Assembly (NCBI GenBank): GCA_028456385.1 | Contig: JALNQF010000290.1 | Span: forward strand, 1-52,586 | Source: Ophiosphaerella korrae | Lineage: Eukaryota > Ascomycota > Dothideomycetes > Pleosporales > Phaeosphaeriaceae | Length of the DNA stretch: 52,586 bases | Direction: 5' to 3' | In this document: one piece after another, positions 33,067 to 44,216 of the stretch | Numbering within the stretch: the stretch's first letter is position 1 | How the letters are laid out: the number at the start of each line of letters is the position of its first letter | The notes under the pieces: generated by a model | Databases searched by the model: none | The model's input: only the letters and a program-made list of their open reading frames with translations | Told to the model about the DNA's origin: nothing | Position numbers and translations under genes: made by a program

Positions 33067-35125
33067 AATGGCCACATAGGCTGTGGAAAATTACAAGCTC
33101 AATCACATGACACTTTGTTTTTTTTTCTATCCCCTTTCCCGCCTAATCCTTGCATTTGGTAGTGCTGAAGAGGTTTCGTGGTGGTTCTCATAGCCATTCC
33201 TGTCGACTTAGTATTCTGATAACTAATTACACCCGTATATTATACGCCTACAGCTGCCCTTTACCTGAACGCAACGGTACTTAAACGCTGAGGCTTCCTG
33301 CCAGTGGTTGCGCAATCCAGATTCACGACACCCCGAGAGAACAAACCGGCCACAATTACTCTCATAAGATGCCCATTGAATGTGTAGAAACTGTGCGTCC
33401 GCACCCAGTCTCTGAGCACAATGTACGCAGGCTTCAACACCAGAAATGTACATACTGTACTTCTTGTGGTCAGCCCCACCCGACGGTACTATATCGATGT
33501 TGGAAATGTAATCGTGCATGGTGTGCACAATGTTGGACGATTACAAAACAAACAGTGAGGCTATTGTTTTCCTTCCTCATTTGAAACCACTAATATCGTG
33601 GTCGAGGTTAATGGGGAAGGTACAGTGGCTCATCGGGAGCCTTGGCAGTATTCTGATGGATAATCATCAATTCAGATACTGCGCTGAGACCCCGTAGCTT
33701 CTGGAACGTGATATCAATCTGGCTGGACTAAGTTTGGATAAGATGATGTGGCCACATTTCGTATATTTTTGAAGTCGATAGATCTGGCACAGAAATAGTC
33801 GTCCCTTATGAATAGCACTTGGCGCATTTGTGGCGTGCTCACCCGCTACAGCGGAGGGACACTATCGGCCGAACTAGCGGAGCACATCGCATTCATCTCT
33901 AACAACAATTAATACGCAAGATGCTCTGATGCGGCGCTTAGTGTTGCGCTCAGGCTGCAACCAATAGTTATCGTCTCACGAAACGCTTCTTAATTTTCGC
34001 CAATCAAACAGGGTACAGTATTGATTTCGCAAGCGCCGGATTTTCGAGTCATCGCAGCATCCTATGCACCGGTGACTTGGCCTGGATTGGAGTCATCTGA
34101 TTAATTCATGGCATCCTACAGTGATGCAGTGTGCATTGCATGAGCAGAAGCGCCATTGATCAGTGATCGACTCCGTTGCCTGGACCCTGCGGGGACACAA
34201 TAGGCTGACTAATCTTGCAACCATGCCCGCTCGAACTTCAGTTGGCCTCCCAATCGAGCGCATACTCTGATGCGATCTGACACAGCAGTCAGCGTTGATG
34301 TCTAAGATCAAGCGCAAGCTTCACGCAGTATCCACCCGTGCAGCGATCTCAGTGGTTGCATGCCTTAAGTATACCCACTAGTCTAGGCAGCGATGCATCT
34401 ATACCTTATTACTAGCTCGTACATGCTATGAGATAAAATGGAAAGCACTGTTTGCCAACGGCATAAAAAGAACTTCGCATCACTCTGCCTCAAAAATTCG
34501 TTAGTTTCTTCCACATACTTCCTTGGTAGCAAAAGAGAAATTGCGATTGCAAGTGGTGAACCACTCAGACATACGCGCATACTAACGTCTACAGCAACAT
34601 GTGTCAAAGGCACGGTGTGATTGTGACATACAAAAATTACACTGAAACACCAAAACACAAGATCAAGAAATGGATTCCTATTCCTTGCCGAGACAATTGT
34701 GGCCATTGGGAGGACAAGGATAACATGGGAGAACAAACAAACAAAACCCCCGGCACGATATGTCCAAAATGTTAATGTTGATTAAGTTAACTCAGTCGGT
34801 TCCCAGCTATGAAAAGACCGACTGGAGCTAAGGCAGATATGGGTAGATGGCGGTGGGGGGGACTGCGGAAACGAATGGTCGAGCCCACTATGTAGCTTCT
34901 AATTACTCCCCAAAGAATAGAAATTGGGTCATTTTGCCCTCACGCCATAAGCACTGCGCCTACGAAGCGGTAATGGAGTATGATGCAGATATGACTTCTG
35001 TATTGGTGTGTGACGCTCCTTGGCGTCTCGCGCACAGACGGCATCGATAGCGTTTCAAGCTTGTCCTTCTAGGTTATTTACCTAACTCTCCCATGCTCTA
35101 ATGACACGCCCGTTCCTCCTCAGTC
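33067..35125. other. 2-kb region with one possible small Cys-rich frame
   Basis: Apart from the candidate at 33369-33584, no gene is supported. Short frames around 34093-34736 are on both strands and lack features. Confidence 0.4.
33369..33584 (+). CDS. Possible small zinc-binding protein or exon
   Basis: The frame contains KCTYCTSCGQPHPTVLYRCW then KCNRAWCAQCW, with Cys pairs spaced as in a treble-clef zinc-binding module, and is also Trp-rich. It is open upstream to about 33280 without a start. Only 71 codons long from the ATG. GTGAGG after QT at about 33554 could be a splice donor to a further exon. A chance frame is not excluded because the opposite strand is also open. Confidence 0.25.
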   Translation: MPIECVETVRPHPVSEHNVRRLQHQKCTYCTSCGQPHPTVLYRCWKCNRAWCAQCWTITKQTVRLLFSFLI

Positions 35126-35947
35126 TTGCCTCACGTTCTGCCGCGCCATAAAATGGAAGAAATTTTTATCACGCAATGGTTTCCTCGAGGAGTTCAACAT
35201 ATAATCACCTCTGGCAGCTCTCATTACATTGGGTTCGTCGACAACACGACAATCCTGAAATACCCGCACGAAAAGGGAAAGCTGGATGCTCTTCGCATCG
35301 AGCAGCGAATTTTTGGGCAACTTGGCAAGCATCCCCGCCTTATCGAATACAAGGGAGACCACGAAGACGGGCTGCTCCTGGAATATGCGCCCTTGGGGTC
35401 GCTAGACAACTGGATGCGACAAAATAAGATTACCAGACTAGAAAAGTTGCGACTTGCGCGCGAACTCGCAGAAGGAGTCGCCTACGTTCACAGCAAGGAT
35501 GTCATCATATGTGACATTGGTGTTCGCAATATTCTGCTCGACGCTGAGAAACATCTCAAGTTGTGTGACTTTCAGGGGCGCCTCTTAGGATCAGATGGAA
35601 AGGCGATACTCGATGGAGGAGCTTCGGAGAACGCAGAATCATTTATGCCTCGCCATGACAAAGAGATGGCCAATTTCCAAACGGACATTTTTGCCTTAGG
35701 CTCAACAATCTACCGTATCATGACGGGCCACCGACCCTTTCCGGAACTGAACACAATTGACGATGAAGTTGAGTTTGCATGTCGTTACGAAAGGGGCCTT
35801 TTCCCTCCCCTGGAAACAGAATTGGGCGGTAAGATCGTTTGGAATTGCTGGAGAGGTGTCTACACCCGTGCCGACGAAGTAAGTAACGCCTTATCGAGCT
35901 GCCAACGCAAGCCCTTTCGCGCGAGTAAGGACACAAATGTAACTTGA
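35126..35947 (+). CDS. Small protein kinase-fold protein with altered DFG motif
   Basis: 273 residues in one exon. Kinase landmarks: TTILKYPHEK with the ATP-binding Lys, ALRIEQRI (alpha-C Glu), the hinge LLLEYAPLGSLDNWM, catalytic loop HSKDVIICDIGVRNILLD (Asp and Asn kept, HRD changed to CD), then LCDFQGRLLG where DFG is DFQ, and DIFALGSTIYRIMTGHRPFPE for the alpha-F part. A Gly-rich loop is not clear near ITSGSSHYIGF. Such short fungal kinases are common in Pezizomycotina and are often lineage-specific. With Asp retained in the loop and in DF, activity is possible; Gly loss in DFG may alter it. Start may be 35126 or 35153. Confidence 0.75.
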   Translation: MPHVLPRHKMEEIFITQWFPRGVQHIITSGSSHYIGFVDNTTILKYPHEKGKLDALRIEQRIFGQLGKHPRLIEYKGDHEDGLLLEYAPLGSLDNWMRQNKITRLEKLRLARELAEGVAYVHSKDVIICDIGVRNILLDAEKHLKLCDFQGRLLGSDGKAILDGGASENAESFMPRHDKEMANFQTDIFALGSTIYRIMTGHRPFPELNTIDDEVEFACRYERGLFPPLETELGGKIVWNCWRGVYTRADEVSNALSSCQRKPFRASKDTNVT

Positions 35948-37119
35948 GATGAGGCGTCTTTGCTGCGGTAGTGGAGTGGGTCGCATGAACGTCAATCTCC
36001 GAAGAACTCTTGTCCAGCTGAAAGCTGTAATTTCAATGCCGTCTGCTACGCCAGGGAAGGTGTTGGTGTTGGCTGTGTGACGTGGCCTCCTGGAGCGAAG
36101 GCATCGAGAGACTGAGCTTCAGCGAACACTGAGAGTGTAATTTTGGATGCCGTCGAAGGAGAGTAAAGTGATAGTATCGAAGACGGTGAACAGATGTGAG
36201 AAGCAAGATGTCAATTCATCGCAGACGATAAAATACACCTGTCGAACCTCCTATTAGTATAATGTAGTTAAGCAGCATTGTGCGCAGACACTTGTCCTCG
36301 TGCTAATGTTATAGAATGGGTCAACGTAGTCGTATGCAGAAGTGTACCATGCATAAAGTGCAGGCAGAAAAGGGGTGCTAAAGAAGGGTGGTGAGTGTTG
36401 GACTTTAGAGTGAAATAAAACAGAGACAAGGAAAGTTTCTTATAGTTGACGGCGATTGTGTAATGAACGCAGATCTGCCGCGGATGCAAGATTCTCCGAT
36501 GCCAGGGAATTGCTGGCTTAGAGGCCTCTATTTTCAGAGGCAAAAGCCTCCAGATACGGGGGCATCTAAGCCAACCCAACATCGTTTATGAGGAGTATGC
36601 GGATATCTAGGTTTTCGTCGATTCAAAAAATAGGAGAGTTCCGCCTACTGGCAGTGCTGCTGGGCGCATACAACACACAATATGATGTAAAGAACCCTGG
36701 TTATATAGTACTGAATACCTCTTGCCTTACTTGTGAGTACTCCTAAAAAGAATTTCAAGTGCGCTAGTTGCGGTTTGGCTGGTATTTCTTTGAGGTGGCG
36801 CAAAGCCTCCACTGAGCCATTTCCCTACTTGGTGGTCGGTCGATAGAGAGTGGAGGCTAAAATGATACTTGATGAAAGGAAGGGAACAAACTAAGTGGTG
36901 AGACTCAGGATTGCCCGTAGACTACTGAGCTGATATCATTGTTATTTTGTGTATTTAGAGTAAGATATCAATACAATGCACTCAACTCCTTCCTGATGTG
37001 TGTTCGGCCCCAGAGTCCAGCCACGATTGGCGTTTCAGACCCATCGCTGCCCATGAGGCCCCAGTGATCTCTCCTTGTTACCTCTACAAAAGAGTAATGA
37101 AATAGGGAAATGAACTAAA
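35948..37119. other. Intergenic, nothing seen
   Basis: Contains only short frames on both strands. Convergent ends of the kinase-like gene and the Zn-cluster gene both fall here. Confidence 0.45.
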
Positions 37120-39471
37120 TTATTCAAGATGGTCGCCGTCCACCTCAGCGGTTGTGCACCTTGATAGAAGGCCTTCTTCACTGAGAAATCCAGCATCAGC
37201 CCTTGCCTTTCCTTCCAAAGTACCGTGATCCTCATCCTCACTCATTTTTGGCTGTGCGGCCATTTTGACGACTAAATCTTCGAAACTCTCGAAGAATTCG
37301 TCGTGTAGAGCCAGCCTGCACTTATTGCATAGCCTGGCACCACAGCCAAAAGCCTCCACGTCGTCTTCCTGAGTGGCTTTACAGCCAAACGAGGCGACAG
37401 AGAAGCAAAGCGAGCACCAGCGCTGCAACTCGTGTCGGGCCTCGTGCGAACCAGGCGCAGCAGAGAAAAGTTCATCAGCAACGCCATCGAAATCTTGAGC
37501 GATGTCGTGATGCATCTTCTGGAAATCGTGAGACCGACAAAGTATGACTCGCAGCCGGCTGCTTGTGCACTCATCGCACATGTATGTAGCACCTTTGTCT
37601 TCGCTATGCCCGCCTCCTAGTTCGGTGTATCCAAGGCCGTCGTCCCATTCTATGACATGAACAGTGCGCTGAAAGTGACCGATGAAGCAAAATCCTGGCA
37701 TCTCGCAAAAATTGCATAGAGCAGCAGCCGCATTGAAGTGGATCGGGTGGGAAAACGAAGTTACAATTTTCGTCACAACGCCTTTTTTTCCAGCCTCATC
37801 CTCCATTATTATTTTAGGTGTGGCTTCGCGAGACATGACATCATCATTGTCGACTCTGGCCATTTCGTCGAGGTCTTGAGCAGTGAAGATTTGATTATTG
37901 GGCGTAAAAACCTCTGGTGCGTGACCGCGTGCTGAGGTCGGTAGCTTCTTCTTCGCTGCTGCCTTGCTGTTTATATTCATCTCTTCTAAGTCATAGAACG
38001 TGCAGCCAATGCCCTTCTTCTTACAAGACTTACAGGGTGGCTTATCCGACTTTTCTTTCAACGAGCATTTCTTCTTTCCAGTGCGACAGGCTGTACATTG
38101 GATATGTTTCCTGTTGGGGCCGTACATAATATCTTCGATAGAAGTTCGGGGAGTTTTATAACCCTCTGGAGGCAATGCTTTGCAAATGAAATCATTCTCC
38201 GCACAGTTTTCACAGCGGGACTGGATTGGGTCATCTGCAAATGAGCATGGCACGCCTTCATGGATGCATCGTTTGCATCCACTTTTCACTGTTGGGCAGA
38301 GAATTGGCTCGCATACGACATCTGATACTTCGCCATCACATTGGTCACACGGGTAAGTGCCATTCTCTATCATGGAGCAAGTCCTTCTGAGTTTGCGGCA
38401 ACAAACACAACCTCGGGCTCCAGGATAGCCTGTAAGATCGTCTACATCACCAAGAGGGCCTGGAATGGCTTTTTGAACGCTGATTCCAGGTGTGTTATAC
38501 CGATAGAGGCGATGATCTTTCACAGCTGGCTTTTTGCCAGCATCGTTGTCAGACCAGCCTTCTGGCCAGTTATCTTGATCGTTGGTTATGTTGCGCACAT
38601 CCCCAAATCTGTCAGGGAAATGTAGTTTGGCAAAGATTTTTGGTTTTTCGGGCTTCTTTCCTTTCTCTTTGGCCTTTTTCTTCGCGGCTTTTGCAGCTTT
38701 GGCTCTTTGTAACTCTAAACTCTTCATCCTAGCCTCGTGAGCAGGGTCGTAATTGCCGGTGTCATCAGTGTCGATATGTGTAATTGTCCTAGCACGATTG
38801 ATATTCTTCCGCAATTCATATACGGGCTATTACTGTCAGCATGATTCAATTTGCCAGACTGGTGCGGTATAAAGACTTACTTGGCCATCTGGGGGAATGA
38901 TAGGAGGGTCTTCTGATCCTGTTCTTGAAGACCTAGGCGATGGAGTGCTATCATTGGAAGCATTGAGGTCAAAGTTGATTTCGACTGCGCGATCCTCCTC
39001 CGTCTCTTGTTCCTTTTGTTGGTTGAGTGTCAAGCTTGACATGCGTTGTCGGATTTCACGCCTCGGTGTTTCCGGAATGTTGAACTCTTCACGTTGATGG
39101 CTTATATTGTTTCTGTGATTCTGCTCCTCATTCACAACTATGTGACCACCGAACAAGGACCGACGCGGCTTCTTTGATCTTAGGTTCTCATCATCCTGGT
39201 GGTCGCCGAACTCTGTGCGCCTAGGCGATTTCTTATTGTTGGGCGAGTTACCATGAACCATATGTTGGGTATTGCGCGTGTCGTTGACATCAGGATTCTG
39301 ACAATCTTTATTCCTTTGGATCACACTTTCTATCGAGGTGCCGCCTTGCTGGGATAGGTCTATTGTTTCTTGAGTAGCATCGTTGGGTTGTAGATCATCG
39401 GGATTAATTCCTTGCGGGAAATCGAATTCAAATTCGCATTTAGGCCTTGGTAGCATATAATCGTCTGTCAT
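37120..39471 (-). CDS. Protein with three Zn2Cys6-like clusters and a Cys-rich C-terminus
   Basis: Exon 1 is 39471-38881 and exon 2 38826-37120, with a 54-nt intron, giving 765 residues. The first 200 residues are acidic and disordered (FEFDFPQGINPDD, IPETPRREIRQ). A Lys-rich stretch near AKAAKKKAKEKGKKPEKP is a likely nuclear localisation signal. From about residue 335 come three Cys-rich blocks: GCVCCRKLRRTCS, GCKRCIHEGVPCS and QCTACRTGKKKCS, each with further Cys after six to ten residues, resembling the C6 DNA-binding cluster CxxCxxxxxxC. The C-terminal part has more CxxC/H pairs (CNFCEMPGFC, MCDECTSS, WCSLCF, LCNKCRLALH). Fungal C6 regulators normally have one cluster; three in a row is unusual. 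DNA binding and nuclear location are inferred. Confidence 0.8.
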
Positions 39472-40452
39472 CGCGGTTGAAGTTGTGCTGTGGGTAGTAC
39501 GAAAGTTGTCAGGCGCTACCTTGCCTGATGGTACACCGAGAAGCTGACCTAGATGTTGAAGTTGTTAGGCTGTTGCATTGCTATAACAACTTTTGAGGCG
39601 CTCCAGTCAAATAAGAAAGCTTGAGCGAGTGAGGTAAGAGTGGAAGATGAAGTGATCTTATGTTGAACAAACACCTGGCAGTTAGGCGGGGATTGATTGA
39701 TATTGCCCTGACTTAAGGTGAGAATGGAGACCACAATTTGAGTAGGCTGGTGAGAGATGGTAGAAGTAAGATCAAACTTGGGGTGAAGATCATAGATACG
39801 AAATTAGGAAGACGGTGGTGGAAGTATGAAAGTATGGCGGGTTTTGTTGCTATCGGGAAGATGGGACATGATTTACTGTTTAGTAGTATGGTTCTAGCTA
39901 GACTGAACATTGACTCCGTGAAACGACATCACTTCGGAATTTTTTTTATGAACTTGTGTTAGGGAAGTGAGGATCTAGCGAAGATACACATGCCAAGACA
40001 AACAACTGAGAAGATATTGGCGCTTGATAGGTTCACGTTCTGATAGTTCTGTCTCCGCCTTGCCCAGATCGCTTCGTGCCTGTATATTTGAGGCCAGTGC
40101 TGAACGTTGGAAGGCGGATACGCATCAAGCCACAGCAGGTTGGTTTGGTGTTGGTGTACTCTGGTAGCGTTGGCGTGCAGCATGGTGGAATATTCAATTA
40201 ATCGATGTGCGTCGAAAGCACGGTGATATCTGTTAGCCTGTTGGCTGACTCTATATGGTCTCTGTGAATGTGTGAAGTCCTTGGGAAGATATCTCCCTGC
40301 CAAGTGCAAGCGTGGATTTAGTCATCAATGACGCTAGCAAAGGCCGTGCAACCGAACCGAAAATGTTGCTCAGCTCCCACATCCCTCCTGCTCAATCTCC
40401 ATCGCCTGCCCATGAAGTTCGCCACCCTGCACCAGCGCCCTTTCCGGGCATC
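39472..40452. other. Divergent promoter region
   Basis: Spacer between the Zn-cluster gene (minus) and the histidine phosphatase gene (plus). Short frames at 39713-40309 show no features. Confidence 0.45.
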
Positions 40453-41527
40453 ATGGCGCGATCGGTGAGGCTGTTTTTGATCCGGCATGGAGAAACTGTC
40501 GACAATGTCGCCGGCCTTTTGTACGTATGTCCCAACGATGATCGCTCTTGAGCCAACATTCTGTCCTAGTGCTGGAGTTAGAGACTCGGAACTCACCAGC
40601 CATGGTTACCAGCAGGCCACTCGCTTAGGTGTGCATTTCAAGGCCATCGGCCTGTCCTTCACACACATCTTCTCGTCGCATCTGCAACGCGCGGTGAAAA
40701 CCGCGGGCAAGATTCGCGAAGCCCAGCTTGGGTCAGGCAGCCCAGGAACTGTAGCGACAGTGGTGCCGGATGTAACGAAAGTACCGCTGCTTGTTGAACA
40801 AGATTTCGGGTCGATGGAGGGGAAGAAGTGGTCTGAGCGAGTGTCAAAGCATCAGCGCCCGGCGAACAAAGCCTCAGCAACGTTCATGGATCTAGAGTCG
40901 AAAGACTCGATGGCCCGGCGCGCCGATACCTTCCTCGATGTGCATCTTTTGCCGTTGCTGGAGGATGCATCGGAGCCTGCTGAAAAATGCATTGCTGTTG
41001 TCTCACACGGTGTCTTCCTTTCAACATTATGGAAGCGGCTCCTGCTGTGCTTGCCTGCAAAGAATGTTGTCTTGACCTTGGATCTCCAGGCTACCGCTCA
41101 TACCTCACTCGAGCACCTTGGCGGATGGGCAAACACTGGGTATCTAGAACTGCTCATGACCCATCCAGAAGTTTCCTACACTCCGCATGCCACCGTCGCA
41201 AGTTTGCCCTCAATCTCGGTCCTTTCTTCGCTGCCCGCCGACATGCCAGCTGTGAACGAGGGGTTGGAACAAGCTGAGGCACCACAGACGACTCATGACA
41301 ACAAGATTTCTAAAGTAGAGGATATTGAGGTACTTCACACTGTAGCTGAGGGCACAGCGTCCTCTAAGTCTCGCATTGTTTATGGCTGGAAGGCTATAAT
41401 CTTAGCTATCAATGGTAAAGACCACTTGAAAGGGCTTAAGCGTACTGGGGGTGGCGTTGGTAGCTCTCGCCATGATGCCTCGCAGAAGAGTATCGAAACT
41501 TTCTTCAAGAAGCGAAAAGTCGAGTAA
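40453..41527 (+). CDS. Histidine phosphatase (phosphoglycerate mutase-like) with C-terminal PIP-box-like motif
   Basis: Exons 40453-40520 and 40570-41527 (49-nt intron, GTACGT...CCTAG) give 341 residues; an in-frame ATG at 40312 would only add a Pro-rich head. The catalytic motif is LFLIRHGETVDNV, with SSHLQRAVKTAGKI (Arg of the phosphate pocket), an acidic-loop region around EQDFGSMEGKKW, and the second His in VVSHGVFLSTLW. These place it in branch 1 of the histidine phosphatase superfamily, as in yeast YOR283W/YDR051C-type enzymes; the substrate is unknown. The last 14 residues are QKSIETFFKKRKVE, i.e. Q-x-x-I-x-x-F-F plus a basic tail, the canonical PCNA-interacting-peptide pattern and a possible nuclear signal. 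Confidence 0.85.
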
Positions 41528-42869
41528 CCTTCAGGTGATGCAGACTTTCCGGTTAGAGGAAGTTCATCCGTCTGGTAAGTCGTGTCTCCTTAATCACCCT
41601 TTGCAATGATGATAAAACGATTATTCACAGACCTGTTCTGAATTTCGTGTGGACTAAAATCCAACTGCTGTCTGACCATGCTTCACTCATGCCACCTCGT
41701 TGAACACTCTATTGTTCCAACATCGCTGACATGAGCACTATAGGCCTCGACCAGGATGCCCTGCTGCACCACAATGTGCCTATACACAATCACCTGATGA
41801 GCACGGGAGTGCACTTCTTGTGTTCGACCTACAATTGGAATCCAGTACATTAGACCAATTAATCTGCCTTTGGCACACTCAGTTAGCCTAGTAATGTCAA
41901 CATTTGGCTACGGTATCCACAATCCATGCATCATGTGACGACTGGGCATGTCTGTAGCCTGGCGGTACAACATGAAGTTGTAAGACGGGAGAGGCTTTGG
42001 GCGCCTAATCAAATGACTACCAGAAAGAAACCAATATCAATTTCTGCACGAGCATGTCTGTCAGGTGATGATGAGGAGTGGGGAAGCTGAGATGTCGTAC
42101 TGAAGATGCAAATCTTGCGGACTGAAGAATCAGGCTACTGATCCAAACCTCTTCTCTTTGTTGTTTATTCAACATCTTCTTGACTTCGCCCAAATCTGCT
42201 AACACGCTTTGGAAGACACGACTGCACGACGCATGTATTCAAGTTGACAGGCCTGGCGGTGTAGCTGCAGCGGCCCATCAGACACCTCAGGCCAATGAAT
42301 TTCGGCTCATCGCTATGTGGGCCGGCATTGTGTCACCAGAATCTTGAAGATATGCAAGGTACACGATGCAAATGTAGGCACGAATCGTTGTGATGGTCGC
42401 ACGATGCTTTCTTGCAGCAGGAAGATCCCCCAGCTTGATGTGGGCTAGACTGGTCCGTGCACTATCCAGCCATCTCCCGTGTGCCACCACAACTCATCTC
42501 GACCCAATTGCATCTGCGAAGACCTAGGACACTGTGCATCAAAACAATATTCCGACGTGTCTCGGATCTCCGCACGAGGCGCCATGCAGATCCCATGCAT
42601 GTGCCGCACTATTGGCGTTGTTGCTCGACAAACATGCTTTTCCTGAGATGGCTGGGTTGCCAGCCTCCGATATGTCAACCCCCTGCTTTTGACCGCCATG
42701 TCAATAGAAACACTGATATCACTACATAAAGGACCAGGCTAGGACCGGAGTGTTTCCATTGTGCATTTCGGGTTTTCTTAATCGTTTCTTTGTTCATTGT
42801 CTTGCTTGCTATCAGCCCATTCCAACCCAACTAGAGCACGGGCCGTTTTCACAAATTCCCTAATCAGTC
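41528..42869. other. Intergenic, nothing supported
   Basis: 1.3 kb between tandem plus-strand genes. Short frames at 42017-42729 on both strands have no features. This probably contains the promoter of the GPI-protein gene. Confidence 0.45.
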
Positions 42870-44216
42870 ATGATGGGCAAAACATGCTCCGTCTTTGCGC
42901 TCGTCGCATTGTCAACAGGTGTTGTTGGTCTTGTACCAGCGCAGCCGTCTGGTGCAAATGGTATATTTGACCATGTACGTAGTTTATTGGTTGCACTGAC
43001 ACCATCAACAGCAGATTCCCCGTCAATTCCCCACCCATACTGGTGGGAAGGACCGTCCATAGAATCTCTGAAGCAGAGACTACAGGAATCGCAGACCTCT
43101 ATACTACTTCCCAGTCTACCACCGATGAAGGAAGTGCCCTCTGAAAGTGCCACAAGCACATTCGCCGCTGTCGTGCAGACTCTCGCCCCGTCGCCGGGTA
43201 GCAACCTTACGCCAAATAGCCCTTCCTCTGTTCAAAGCTGGTCACCAAGCAACTCTTTCTACGTCTCTCCCGTCCCATTACCCAGTACCTCGGAATCGCC
43301 TTTCCAACCGTCGATTTCATCGGCGGCAGGATATACGTCGCTACCCCTCGCTGCAACTTCAGCAGTCCCATCGCCTGCCACATCAGTAGGCAGTTGGTCA
43401 CCAAGCAACTCATTCTACGTGGAGCCGATTCCTCTTCCAAGTAGCTCTGCACAGACGTCGATTCCATCGCCTACAGTCATCTACGGTTCTTTATCGCCAC
43501 CTCTCCCAGCATTGACCTCGGCTGTACCCATACCCGCTTATTCGACCGTAGAGCCATGGTCGCCGAGCAACTCATTCTACGTAAACCCGATTCCTATTGC
43601 CAGTAGTTCGCTGGTCGCCTCAGGCTCTCCTCCCGGTGTAGCACAAAGCGTCACTCAGACGCCGTCGTTTACCCCTGGCATCATCCCATCTTATACCCCG
43701 GGACTTGTACCATCATACACCCCGGGAGTTGCCCAGTCATCAGCCGATGCCTCTACTATTCAACCGTCTGTTGGGTCTTCAGCCCTTCCCTCACAACCTG
43801 TGAGCTCTGGTCTAGCCCTTTCTGCTCCCGTATCTACCACCTTGGCACCAACCACCCTCGTGGTTGCGCCATCGTTCACACCATCCCCAGTCTCTGGTGT
43901 ATCCTCTGCTGCATCTGTAGCTTCATCTATCGCCTCTATATCCTCAAGCTCGGCTACACCCTCACAGCCTGCATTAGCTGCGAGTAGCGCAATTGTGCCA
44001 CCACGGTCTTCTACACCTTCAAGTGTAACCATCACAGGTACACCTGTCCGCTCGACCCTTAGCGCAACAACCCTACCCAGTGCCTCGGTTAACTCGCAGG
44101 GCACCGGTATTCCACCCGCGCCAAGTGCAGGTAGCGCAAGTGGCGGCCCAAGTGCACGAGGAAAGGAGAGGGTATGGTGGCTCACGTTCTTAGTGCCTTT
44201 GGTGGCGCTGTTGTAA
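42870..44216 (+). CDS. GPI-anchored Ser/Pro/Thr-rich cell-wall protein with internal repeats
   Basis: 448 residues, single exon. Signal peptide MMGKTCSVFALVALSTGVVG, then a long Ser/Pro/Thr/Ala-rich region suited to O-mannosylation. Three copies of a W-S-P-S-N-S-F-Y-V block start at about 43239, 43395 and 43557 (156 and 162 bases apart), each followed by a P-x-P-[LI]-[PA]-S segment. A shorter repeat (TPGIIPSY, TPGLVPSY, TPGVAQS) follows. The C-terminus SASGGPSARGKERVWWLTFL then VPLVALL is a GPI-anchor signal: small omega residues, a basic spacer and a hydrophobic end. It would sit at the plasma membrane or be linked to the wall, acting in adhesion or surface properties. ATG at 42873 is an alternative start. 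Confidence 0.8.
   Translation: MMGKTCSVFALVALSTGVVGLVPAQPSGANGIFDHVRSLLVALTPSTADSPSIPHPYWWEGPSIESLKQRLQESQTSILLPSLPPMKEVPSESATSTFAAVVQTLAPSPGSNLTPNSPSSVQSWSPSNSFYVSPVPLPSTSESPFQPSISSAAGYTSLPLAATSAVPSPATSVGSWSPSNSFYVEPIPLPSSSAQTSIPSPTVIYGSLSPPLPALTSAVPIPAYSTVEPWSPSNSFYVNPIPIASSSLVASGSPPGVAQSVTQTPSFTPGIIPSYTPGLVPSYTPGVAQSSADASTIQPSVGSSALPSQPVSSGLALSAPVSTTLAPTTLVVAPSFTPSPVSGVSSAASVASSIASISSSSATPSQPALAASSAIVPPRSSTPSSVTITGTPVRSTLSATTLPSASVNSQGTGIPPAPSAGSASGGPSARGKERVWWLTFLVPLVALL
43239..43610 (+). repeat. Three-copy protein repeat (WSPSNSFYV unit)
   Basis: Direct repeats about 160 bases apart inside the GPI-protein gene. The nine-residue core is identical in all three, the following 12-16 residues vary. 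DNA of the core is also near-identical (TGGTC[AG]CC[AG]AGCAACTC), suggesting recent duplication or selection. Confidence 0.7.

Noticed and set aside
43760..44185. Long minus-strand frame opposite the GPI-protein gene
   Set aside because: Shadow of a Ser/Pro/Thr-biased coding strand, a common cause of false antisense frames.
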